Source: Desulfobacula sp.
GTDB taxonomy: Bacteria > Desulfobacterota > Desulfobacteria > Desulfobacterales > Desulfobacteraceae
Direction: 5' to 3'
Length of the DNA stretch: 11,305 bases
NCBI GenBank assembly: GCA_018702715.1
Contig: JABIYQ010000073.1
Coordinates: 1-11,305, forward strand
Shown: positions 1 to 6,699 of the stretch, in pieces
Layout: every line of letters begins with the position of its first letter
Position numbering within the stretch: the first letter of the stretch is position 1
Translations under genes and position numbers: made by a program
The notes under the pieces: generated by a model
Told to the model about the DNA's origin: nothing
The model's input: only the letters and a program-made list of their open reading frames with translations
Database searches by the model: none

Positions 1-917
1 AATTGCTTGGTAATTGTCTTGATATTTCCCAAGAACTTGCTTTGGTATCTTCAACCGGTGTAATTGGTGCAAATCTTCCCATGGATAAATTTGAGGCTGG
101 AATTCCAAAAATTGTCCAACTGCTTTCTTTTGAGGGCATGGATAATTTTGCCGATGCCATCCTTACAACAGATACCCATCGGAAAATTGTAAAAAAAACT
201 GAGAAAATTGGGAATAAATCATTTTCAATAATGGGATTTGCTAAAGGCTCTGGAATGATTCGTCCGGATATGGCCACAATGCTGGCATACATTGTAACAG
301 ATGTAGATATTTTGCCACAGGATTTAAATATATGTTTAAGCGCTGCCAATGAAAAGTCTTTTAACAGGATTACAATTGATGGCGATACCAGCACCAATGA
401 TACCCTTTTGGCTCTTGCAAACGGTAGCTCCAAAATTAAAATCAATGATACAGATTCTAAAATAGTATTTCAAAATGCTCTGGATGAAATCTGTTTTCAA
501 CTGGCTAAAATGGTTGTCAAAGACGGGGAGGGTGCCACAAAGTTTATACAAATTATTGTTAAAGGAGCTAAAACCAAAAAAGATGCATTTAAGGCATCTG
601 AAGCCATTGCCCATTCCAATCTGGTAAAGACGGCTATTTATGGAGAAGATCCAAACTGGGGAAGGATCACTGCAGCGGCCGGCCGGTCAGGTGCCATGGT
701 TATTCCTGAAAAGATGGATCTTTTTTTTGATGAACAGCCTTTGGTTTTAATGGGTAGTTGGGTGGGGGCTAAAGCTGAAAAAAAGACAGCCAAGATTATG
801 AAAAACAATGAAATCACAATTACACTGGATCTTAACCTTGGACAAGAAACCGACTATTTCTTCTTTTGTGATTTCAGTGAAGAGTATGTGAAAATCAACG
901 CGGAATACAGGTCATAA
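1..917 (+). CDS. argJ: Arginine biosynthesis protein ArgJ (ornithine/glutamate N-acetyltransferase), 5' partial
   Basis: ArgJ moves the acetyl group from N-acetylornithine to glutamate in the cyclic arginine pathway; bifunctional members also acetylate glutamate from acetyl-CoA. The frame is open from the window edge, and the family is about 390-400 residues, so roughly 90-100 N-terminal residues lie upstream. The TTG at base 3 is an internal Leu codon, not a start. Visible marks, counted from that codon, are STGVIG (17-22), TTDT (55-58), and KGSGMI followed by DMATML around 81-94. The Ala91-Thr92 bond there (Thr codon 276-278) is the self-cleavage site that makes alpha and beta chains, with Thr as nucleophile. 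Further on are the ITIDGDTSTNDT stretch, GEDPNWGR, and the typical C-terminus YVKINAEYRS. The catalytic parts look intact. Whether the enzyme is mono- or bifunctional cannot be read from this. The pseudouridine synthase gene starts one base after the stop, suggesting one transcript. Confidence 0.95.
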   Translation, partial: LLGNCLDISQELALVSSTGVIGANLPMDKFEAGIPKIVQLLSFEGMDNFADAILTTDTHRKIVKKTEKIGNKSFSIMGFAKGSGMIRPDMATMLAYIVTDVDILPQDLNICLSAANEKSFNRITIDGDTSTNDTLLALANGSSKIKINDTDSKIVFQNALDEICFQLAKMVVKDGEGATKFIQIIVKGAKTKKDAFKASEAIAHSNLVKTAIYGEDPNWGRITAAAGRSGAMVIPEKMDLFFDEQPLVLMGSWVGAKAEKKTAKIMKNNEITITLDLNLGQETDYFFFCDFSEEYVKINAEYRS

Positions 918-918
918 G

Positions 919-1611
919 ATGCGGCTTCAAAAATATCTGGCCCATGCAGGGATTTGTTCCAGAAGAAAAGCCGAAGAACACATTTTAAACGGTCGAGTAA
1001 AAGTCAACCAACAGATTGTAACTGAACTTGGAACAAAAATTGATTCTAAAAAGGATATCGTTTTTTATAATAATGAAAGGGTTATCTTAAAAGAAAAAAT
1101 GCCTAAAATCTATATTGCCCTGAACAAGCCGGTGGGCTATGTCTCATCTTGTTCACAGCAGCAATCAAAAATTATCCTTGACCTGATCGATATTGATGAG
1201 CGAGTGTATCCAATAGGCCGACTTGATAAAGATTCAAAGGGACTTTTGCTTTTGACCAATGATGGAGATCTACACAATAGATTATCCCATCCTTCTTTTA
1301 ATCATGAAAAAGAATATATTGTGACCACTATTCATCCATTATCTGAAACATTTTTAATGGAGATGGCTAAAGGCATGATCATTGACAAAGTCATAACTAG
1401 AAAAGCAAAAGTAAAGCGTCTTTTAAAAAATAAATTCAATATTGTTTTAAAACAAGGCAAAAATCGTCAGATTCGCAAAATGGTTGGAAAAAGCGGGAAC
1501 AAAGTTGATTCACTGAAAAGAGTCAGGATAGCCAATATCTATCTTGAAAATTTACAAGAAGGAAAATGGCGTTATTTAACCCCTATAGAAATAAAACTAT
1601 TAACTGATTGA
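919..1611 (+). CDS. RsuA/RluB/RluF-family rRNA pseudouridine synthase
   Basis: This enzyme isomerises a specific uridine of ribosomal RNA to pseudouridine. At 230 residues it has the family layout. An N-terminal S4 RNA-binding domain (about 1-48) begins MRLQKYLAHAGICSRRKAEE. The catalytic domain carries LNKPVGYVSS (68-77), GRLDKDSKGLLLLTNDGD (100-117) with presumed catalytic Asp103, HEKEYIVT (129-136), and QGKNRQIRKM (179-188). GRLDKDS and HEKEY recall E. coli RluF (23S U2604) more than RsuA or RluB, but the exact target cannot be assigned from sequence, so no symbol is given. The ATG follows the argJ stop by one base with no strong Shine-Dalgarno of its own, which suggests coupling to argJ. 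Its last 12 bases overlap the 3' end of the convergent trpS. Confidence 0.92.
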   Translation: MRLQKYLAHAGICSRRKAEEHILNGRVKVNQQIVTELGTKIDSKKDIVFYNNERVILKEKMPKIYIALNKPVGYVSSCSQQQSKIILDLIDIDERVYPIGRLDKDSKGLLLLTNDGDLHNRLSHPSFNHEKEYIVTTIHPLSETFLMEMAKGMIIDKVITRKAKVKRLLKNKFNIVLKQGKNRQIRKMVGKSGNKVDSLKRVRIANIYLENLQEGKWRYLTPIEIKLLTD

Positions 1612-2610
1612 TTGAATCCCAATGGTTTTTCTTATTTTTTCAAGAAAGGGAACAGAAAATTCTCTTGCTTTTATTGAACCTTTTTTAAGAATTTCATCAA
1701 TATCAGATGGATTTTCCATAAGCTCTTCGTAGGATTTTCTTGGATTTTTCAATATTTCATCAATATATTCAAAGAGTTCCTGCTTCATAGTTCCCCATGC
1801 AATACCCTGCCTGTAACGATTTGCAAGATTTATAGTTTCCGATTTACTTGCAAATGCCTTGTATATTGAAAAAAGCGTGCATGTATCAGGATCCTTGGGT
1901 TCGTCCGGTCCAAGGGAATTGGTTTTTATTTTCATAATCAATTTTCTAAGACGTTTTTGCGTGTCAAACAATGGAATAAAATTATGATAGCTTTTACTCA
2001 TCTTCCGCCCGTCAAGACCTGAGAGAACAGAAGAAGTCTCGTCCACAACAACTTCGGGAAGAATAAATAATTTTTTATAAACATGGTTAAATCTTGCTGC
2101 TATATCTCTTGTCATTTCAAGATGCTGAACCTGGTCCTTTCCAACAGGAACTTTTCTGGCATTAAACATCAGGATATCTGCAGCCATAAGTATGGGATAT
2201 GAAAAAAGGCCCATGGTTATGCCTTTATCAGGTTCTTTATTTCCTTGTTCTTCATTTTCAGATACTGATGCTTTATAAGCATGGGCTCTGTTCATCAATC
2301 CTTTTGCAGTAAGACTGGTGAGAATCCATGTCAATTCAGGTATTTCAGGGATATCAGATTGGCGATAAAAAACACAGTTATCATAATCCAGACCTAAAGC
2401 GATCCATGCAGCAGCAATCTCAAGGGCAGATTGTCTTCTTAGCTTAGGGTCATGATTCTTAATCAAAGAATGATAATCCGCAAGAAAATAATAGGATTCA
2501 AGTTCTGGGTTTTTACTTGTTTCAACTGCCGGGCGAATGGCACCAACATAATTACCAAGATGTGGCGTACCGCTTGTCGTGATACCTGTTAAAAAATCTG
2601 CATTTTTCAT
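1600..2610 (-). CDS. trpS: Tryptophanyl-tRNA synthetase
   Basis: Class I aminoacyl-tRNA synthetase that charges tRNA-Trp in the cytoplasm. The call of 336 residues uses the ATG at 2610-2608, which gives MKNADFLTGI. On the coding strand an AGGA lies 10 bases before it. The frame stays open to 2712, but those 34 extra codons overlap the upstream gene and resemble no TrpS N-terminus. Visible marks are the HIGH-type box TPHLGN (15-20), LMAADILMF (141-149), VPVGKDQVQHLE (154-165) which reads the substrate side, and KMSKS (203-207). The opening GITTSGTPHLGNYVGAIRPA matches the subtype known from Pseudomonas-like TrpS rather than the E. coli 'GIQPTG' type. The length fits the short form, without a C-terminal extension. 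It lies 61 bases downstream of the fusion gene on the same strand, so it is probably cotranscribed with it. No Trp-responsive leader or T-box is visible. Confidence 0.95.
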   Translation of the reverse strand: MKNADFLTGITTSGTPHLGNYVGAIRPAVETSKNPELESYYFLADYHSLIKNHDPKLRRQSALEIAAAWIALGLDYDNCVFYRQSDIPEIPELTWILTSLTAKGLMNRAHAYKASVSENEEQGNKEPDKGITMGLFSYPILMAADILMFNARKVPVGKDQVQHLEMTRDIAARFNHVYKKLFILPEVVVDETSSVLSGLDGRKMSKSYHNFIPLFDTQKRLRKLIMKIKTNSLGPDEPKDPDTCTLFSIYKAFASKSETINLANRYRQGIAWGTMKQELFEYIDEILKNPRKSYEELMENPSDIDEILKKGSIKAREFSVPFLEKIRKTIGIQSIS

Positions 2611-2616
2611 TTTCAA

Positions 2617-2624
2617 TAATTCCT
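2617..2624 (-). promoter_or_regulatory. Ribosome binding site deciding the trpS start
   Basis: On the minus strand this region reads CAGGAATT, with AGGA about 10 bases before the ATG at 2610. It supports the internal ATG, giving a family-length 336-residue TrpS, over the longer open frame reaching 2712. Confidence 0.55.
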
Positions 2625-2671
2625 GAAGTAAATATTTTTTTAAATAAAGGGGATTAACAAAAAGTAAGGGT

Positions 2672-5350
2672 TTAATCAATAAGTTTGTTTTTCTTTGCAT
2701 ACTTTGTGGCAAACTGTATTTCTTCTTTTTTTGTTTTCAATAGTCCATCCAATTTGACGTTTAAAACCTGATTGAGAATGGTACTAAAAACCGGTCCTGA
2801 ATGTATTCCTATTTTCAATAAATCTCTGCCTTTAATATATGGTTTTATATTTCTTTGGTGCGTATAAAAATTCGAAATGGCTTTTTTAATGGCCTGCTTT
2901 TTTGAAAGAGCCATCATATATAAAATGTATTCCGTATTAAAATTAATTAAAGCCCAATACAGATCTTGCCTGGAAAAAGAAGATGATGAACTTTCCAGAA
3001 CAAATAGCTGTTTTTCAGCCTTATATCTCATATCAAAAAGAATAGTGCGCTCTTTTGGCGGTACTTTGAGCCTTTTACAGATTTGTTCACAGACATTAAA
3101 AGAACAGCGGTTCAATAGAGCCATAAAATAAACAGACCACCTTGGATATTGTTCATCAACAAATAAAAGATCATGCCAGGACAAAATCTTGTTCACAGAC
3201 TCAAGCAATTGATATGTATTGGGGATAATTGTCAAATCTTTATGAAGAACTTTTTCAAGGCCGTACACCTCCATTGTTCTAATGGCAGGAATGGGGTTTT
3301 CCTCTTCAAAGATTTGTTTTAATTCCGATAATACCCTAAGGCCGCTTAGATTCTTAAAACAATCTATCCGAATAGCATTTTTAATTAAATTTGAAGTTAC
3401 TTTTCCAATTTTAAATCCAAATCGGTTTGAAAATTTAATTGCTCTGAAAATACGTGTGGGGTCTTCAACAAAGCTTAAATTATGGATGGTTCTAATCGTT
3501 TTATCTTTTAGGTCCCTGGTGGCACCAAAATAATCTATCATTGTTCCGAAATTATCCGGATTCAGGTTAATCGCCAAAGTATTAATGGTAAAATCCCTTC
3601 GGGCAAGATCAAGTTTTATGGAACTTTTTTCAACAATGGGCAGGGCTGCCGGCGTGGTATAGTATTCTAACCTTGCAGATGCAACATCAATTTTAAAAAA
3701 ATCAGGGAAAATAATGACTGCCGTACCAAATTTTGTATGGGTATTAATTCTGCAGCCTTCTTTTTTAGCATATACTTTGGCAAATTCAATTCCATCTCCT
3801 TCAACAACAATATCGATGTCCTCAATTTGTCTATTCAGCAGCAGATCTCTTACAAACCCGCCGACAACATATAGGTTGAGCCCCATTTCATTGCCAATTT
3901 GTCCCATTTTTTGAAGCAGTTGTTTTATCCGGTTATCAAGCCGTTGGTACAAAATATTTTCAATTTTTCTTTTTTTAGCATTTTTTTTAACACCCAGTTC
4001 AGTGTCATTTTGTTTGAGTGTTTTGTTATGTTGAACCAGATAATTGAGCAGGTCAGTGCGGGTGATAACACCTTTAATCCATCCATTGTCGATGACCGGC
4101 AGAATTCTATGTTTTCTTTCGATAATTATATTTTCAATCTGGGATACATCAGCATTGGAAGAAATATAACAGGTTTCAGAATTCATATATTCTTTCACTG
4201 GAAGATGAGACAGGTTATGATGAGCTGTTTTTTCTATTACTTGTCGCGTAATATACCCTTCATAGGAATTATTATGTTTGTCCACCACCAATAATGAGTT
4301 TATATTGTACCGAGTCATCAGGTTGCCTGCTTTTTTACAGGTAATGTGGGGTTCAACGGTGATTGCAGGTGAAGCCATCAAGTGATTTGCTATTTGAATA
4401 CTCTTTACTTCTTTTTGAAGCCGTTCAACAAGTTTTATTTCAACCTGTGCCAGGGTTTGGTTGTCAACCTTTGCTGAAGCCGCATAAGAATGCCCCCCCC
4501 CGCCAAATCCGGAAAGAATTTTGCCCACGTCAACTTCCGGTATCGTGTTTCTTGCAATGATATTGATTTTATTGTCCATTAACACAACAGCAAAAAAGAT
4601 ATCAAGATTTTCCATTCTGACAACCTTTTGAACAATTGTTGCAAGATCTGTAATATATGTAGGTGAAGAAATAACAGATATATGAATATCAATCCCATTT
4701 ATTTTATGGAGAGTCATTTCGTTCAACAATTCATTCAACCATGTGACCTGTTCTGATTTGATTTCTTTAACCACAAAACTGACAATGGTATTCAGGTTAG
4801 CACCACAGGATAAAAGGAAAGCCGCCTGTTCAAGATCTTCTTTTGTGGTAGAGGAATAAGTAAATGATCCCGTATCCTCATATATCCCCAACGCCATTAT
4901 TGTTGCTTCTTCAGGGCAGGGAACAATATTTTTTTCCTGTAACAATTTACTTAATATAGTTGTTGTCGCACCGGTTTTCCTTATAATTTCAAATGATCCT
5001 TTTATATCACCGTCCATGGACGGATGATGGTCATAAATATCTATTTTTAGGTTGTTTTTATTTAGTAAATCAGACACCTGGGTCAATCGGTTTTTTTGTC
5101 TTGTATCAACAAGCACAAGTCTGGATACCTTGGAATAATCGATGGAACCCGGGTCTGCCATATTAAACAGGTAACTTGTGGAACTAATAAAAAAATCGCG
5201 TAAACTTTTTTCCTGTGACCCGGGAAAAATAATAATCGAACCAGGATACAATTTTTGAGCTGCAAGCATGGATGCAATGGCATCAAAATCTGCATTGACA
5301 TGACTGGTAATAATAGTCATAGCTTTAATCAATTTCTTTTTTTTATTCAA
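2672..5350 (-). CDS. DHH/DHHA1 phosphoesterase - CBS pair - tRNA nucleotidyltransferase/poly(A) polymerase fusion
   Basis: An 892-residue three-part protein. Residues about 11-315 are a DHH-family phosphoesterase (NrnA-like): HVNADFDA (17-24), DTR (82-84), DHH (107-109), EDTGSFTY (158-165), and the DHHA1 motif GGGGH (283-287). Residues about 325-440 are two CBS domains, which usually bind adenine nucleotides. Residues about 465-892 are a class II nucleotidyltransferase: GGFVRDLLL (497-505), metal-binding DID (511-513), RRDFTINTLA (584-593), and EDPTRIFRAIKFSNRFGF (629-646). The last part adds nucleotides to the tRNA 3' end. The same order occurs in the Aquifex A-adding enzyme, and Geobacter has split CC- and A-adding enzymes (recalled knowledge). 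A-adding activity is therefore the leading inference; CCA-adding or poly(A) polymerase is possible. The TTG start is chosen for its strong AGGAG; an ATG ten codons in (5320) has a weak ribosome site. A nine-G run encodes Gly284-286. Confidence 0.93.
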   Translation of the reverse strand: MNKKKKLIKAMTIITSHVNADFDAIASMLAAQKLYPGSIIIFPGSQEKSLRDFFISSTSYLFNMADPGSIDYSKVSRLVLVDTRQKNRLTQVSDLLNKNNLKIDIYDHHPSMDGDIKGSFEIIRKTGATTTILSKLLQEKNIVPCPEEATIMALGIYEDTGSFTYSSTTKEDLEQAAFLLSCGANLNTIVSFVVKEIKSEQVTWLNELLNEMTLHKINGIDIHISVISSPTYITDLATIVQKVVRMENLDIFFAVVLMDNKINIIARNTIPEVDVGKILSGFGGGGHSYAASAKVDNQTLAQVEIKLVERLQKEVKSIQIANHLMASPAITVEPHITCKKAGNLMTRYNINSLLVVDKHNNSYEGYITRQVIEKTAHHNLSHLPVKEYMNSETCYISSNADVSQIENIIIERKHRILPVIDNGWIKGVITRTDLLNYLVQHNKTLKQNDTELGVKKNAKKRKIENILYQRLDNRIKQLLQKMGQIGNEMGLNLYVVGGFVRDLLLNRQIEDIDIVVEGDGIEFAKVYAKKEGCRINTHTKFGTAVIIFPDFFKIDVASARLEYYTTPAALPIVEKSSIKLDLARRDFTINTLAINLNPDNFGTMIDYFGATRDLKDKTIRTIHNLSFVEDPTRIFRAIKFSNRFGFKIGKVTSNLIKNAIRIDCFKNLSGLRVLSELKQIFEEENPIPAIRTMEVYGLEKVLHKDLTIIPNTYQLLESVNKILSWHDLLFVDEQYPRWSVYFMALLNRCSFNVCEQICKRLKVPPKERTILFDMRYKAEKQLFVLESSSSSFSRQDLYWALINFNTEYILYMMALSKKQAIKKAISNFYTHQRNIKPYIKGRDLLKIGIHSGPVFSTILNQVLNVKLDGLLKTKKEEIQFATKYAKKNKLID
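4493..4501 (-). repeat. Nine-G homopolymer in the fusion gene (C9 on the plus strand)
   Basis: Nine consecutive G on the coding strand, preceded by GGC, make codons 283-286 as GGC GGG GGG GGG, encoding the glycines of the DHHA1 GGGGH motif. Such a run is conspicuous in otherwise AT-rich sequence. Reading on after a one-base loss or gain meets a stop within 10 to 20 codons. Confidence 0.85.
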
Positions 5351-5357
5351 AGGATAA

Positions 5358-5362
5358 CTCCT
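5358..5362 (-). promoter_or_regulatory. Ribosome binding site supporting a TTG start for the fusion gene
   Basis: The minus strand reads ACAGGAGTTATCCT immediately before TTG at 5350-5348. AGGAG sits 7 bases from the TTG, an ideal spacing. The alternative ATG at 5320 is preceded only by GATTAAAGCT. The TTG start adds a basic leader, MNKKKKLIKA, before the conserved DHH N-terminus. Confidence 0.6.
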
Positions 5363-5363
5363 G

Positions 5364-5392
5364 TTGTAATCAAATGATAAAATTTATATAGT
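5364..5392 (+). promoter_or_regulatory. Candidate sigma70-type promoter for pilC and the sensor kinase gene
   Basis: TTGTAA (5364-5369) and TATAGT (5387-5392) are separated by 17 bases; the -10 box matches five of six consensus bases. It would give a leader of about 85 bases before pilC. It lies in the only gap upstream of pilC and its -10 overlaps the minus-strand candidate's -10, so the two might compete. No clear sigma54 GG/GC box was seen, although pilin genes often use one. Confidence 0.35.
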
Positions 5393-5418
5393 ATATCTAT
5401 CTGTAATTTACAAATGAT
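5366..5418. repeat. Repeated CAAATGAT word flanking the divergent promoter region
   Basis: CAAATGAT occurs at 5371-5378 and again at 5411-5418, 40 bases apart in the same orientation. Each copy is preceded by TGTAAT (5366-5371, overlapping the word by one base, and 5402-5407). The pair brackets both candidate -10 boxes. It could be a pair of operator sites, or chance in an AT-rich gap. Confidence 0.4.
5385..5413 (-). promoter_or_regulatory. Candidate sigma70-type promoter for the fusion gene and trpS
   Basis: On the minus strand TTGTAA (5413-5408) and TATATA (5390-5385) are 17 bases apart, each matching four of six consensus bases. The position, about 35-65 bases upstream of the TTG start, is suitable. 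Matches are modest and the region is AT-rich, so a chance match is possible. The -10 box overlaps that of the opposite-strand candidate. Confidence 0.3.
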
Positions 5419-5484
5419 CTGCCTTTGCTATTTTAAATTTAATAAAAGGCACTGCGATTCGAAGGATTACAAAAAGGATGGAAA

Positions 5485-6696
5485 ATGCCGACGATTTATC
5501 AATGGAAGGGGAAAAACCCCAAAGGAAGAAAAGTAAAGGGAGAAATAGAAGCTGAGACTTTAGAGCATGTAAAACAAAATCTTAAAAGACGAAAAATCAC
5601 ACAAAGCAAAATCAAAAAAAAACCAAAAGATCTTTTTGAGAATATAAAATTTCTTCAACCTAAAGTCAAAGAAAGAGATGTCATTATATTTTCCAGACAG
5701 TTTTCCACAATGATTGATGCTGGATTACCACTTCTTCAATGCATAGATATCCTACAGTCACAGCAGGAAAACCCCACATTTAAAAAAAATCTTAAAAAAA
5801 TTAAAGAATCGGTTGAGTCCGGCGAAACCTTTGCCGATGCATTAAAAAGATTCCCAAAGGTGTTTAATGAACTATTTGTCAACATGGTTGCGGCAGGCGA
5901 GGCAGGCGGTATTCTTGATATCATATTAAAAAGGCTGTCTGCATATATGGAAAAAATGGCCAAGCTCAAGCGTCAGGTAAAAGGGGCAATGACATACCCA
6001 ATAATTACCATTATAATTGCTGTTATTGTTGTTGCAATTATCCTTGTCTTTGTAATCCCTGTTTTTGCAGAGATGTTCAGTGACTTTGGTGCAAGCTTAC
6101 CAGCACCGACTTTATTTGTAATGGCGCTGAGTAACTTTGCCATCGATAATATAATTTATATTATTGGTGGTATCTTAGCAATTGCTTTTTTAATCAAGCG
6201 CACCTATGCATCAAATAAAGGTCGTATTTTAATGGATGACCTTTTTTTAAGACTACCTGTTATCGGCATTTTGATCAGGAAAGTTGCTGTGGCAAAATTT
6301 ACAAGAACAACCAGTACAATGATTGCAAGTGGTGTATCTCTTCTTGAAACCCTTGATATTGTAGCCAAAACATCTGGAAATAAAACCATAGAATTTGCCA
6401 TACAGGATGTTAAAACCGGAATTTCAGAAGGAAGGTCAATGTCTGACCCCTTACTTGAAAGCGGTGTCTTTCCTTCCATGGTTTGCTCCATGATAGCAGT
6501 GGGAGAATCCACCGGAGCCCTGGATACAATGATGGAAAAAATAGCTGATTTTTATGATGATGAAGTAGACCAGTCAGTTAAAAATCTGACAGATATGATA
6601 GAACCTTTCATGCTTGTTTTTCTTGGAGTTGTTGTTGGGGGGCTTGTCATTTCAATGTATTTGCCCATTTTCAGCATGGCAGGTGCCATTCAATAG
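5485..6696 (+). CDS. pilC: Type IV pilus inner-membrane platform protein PilC (GspF superfamily)
   Basis: PilC is the polytopic inner-membrane platform on which the PilB and PilT ATPases act to extend and retract type IV pili. The 403-residue length is typical. The cytoplasmic N-terminus has the PilC-type opening (YQWKGKNPKGRKVKGEIEAE) and KKKPKDL at 44-50. Two T2SF repeats follow, at about 67-190 and 270-393. They show matching internal motifs: RQFSTMIDAGLPLLQ against RTTSTMIASGVSLLE, and MVAAGEAGGILD against MIAVGESTGALD. Likely membrane spans are about 172-194, 222-238 and 374-395. The ATG at 5485 has AAGGA 6 bases upstream (5474-5478). No pilA, pilB, pilT or pilR gene is in the window, so its partners lie elsewhere. 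A general-secretion GspF is the alternative, but the N-terminus favours PilC. Confidence 0.9.
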   Translation: MPTIYQWKGKNPKGRKVKGEIEAETLEHVKQNLKRRKITQSKIKKKPKDLFENIKFLQPKVKERDVIIFSRQFSTMIDAGLPLLQCIDILQSQQENPTFKKNLKKIKESVESGETFADALKRFPKVFNELFVNMVAAGEAGGILDIILKRLSAYMEKMAKLKRQVKGAMTYPIITIIIAVIVVAIILVFVIPVFAEMFSDFGASLPAPTLFVMALSNFAIDNIIYIIGGILAIAFLIKRTYASNKGRILMDDLFLRLPVIGILIRKVAVAKFTRTTSTMIASGVSLLETLDIVAKTSGNKTIEFAIQDVKTGISEGRSMSDPLLESGVFPSMVCSMIAVGESTGALDTMMEKIADFYDDEVDQSVKNLTDMIEPFMLVFLGVVVGGLVISMYLPIFSMAGAIQ

Positions 6697-6699
6697 ATC

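Noticed and set aside
721..728. T8 run in argJ as a slippage site
   Set aside because: T/A runs of this length are common in this AT-rich window, and nothing around it suggests a frame change.
1626..1650. TTTCTT/AAGAAA hairpin as a terminator between the convergent genes
   Set aside because: The stem is six A/T-rich pairs with an eight-base loop inside trpS coding sequence, too weak to call a terminator.
2611..2712. N-terminal extension of 34 codons on trpS from an upstream ATG
   Set aside because: It would overlap the preceding gene by 41 bases and resembles no TrpS N-terminus. The internal ATG at 2610 has a ribosome site and gives the family's usual length.
3899..4294. 131-codon plus-strand open frame opposite the fusion gene
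   Set aside because: It lies wholly antisense to the conserved CBS-coding region, has no ribosome site or recognisable domain, and is best explained as a shadow of the real gene.
5318..5320. ATG as the start of the DHH-CBS-nucleotidyltransferase gene
   Set aside because: It would place the start right at the conserved N-terminus, which is attractive, but it lacks a Shine-Dalgarno sequence, while the TTG at 5350 has AGGAG at ideal spacing. It remains an alternative.
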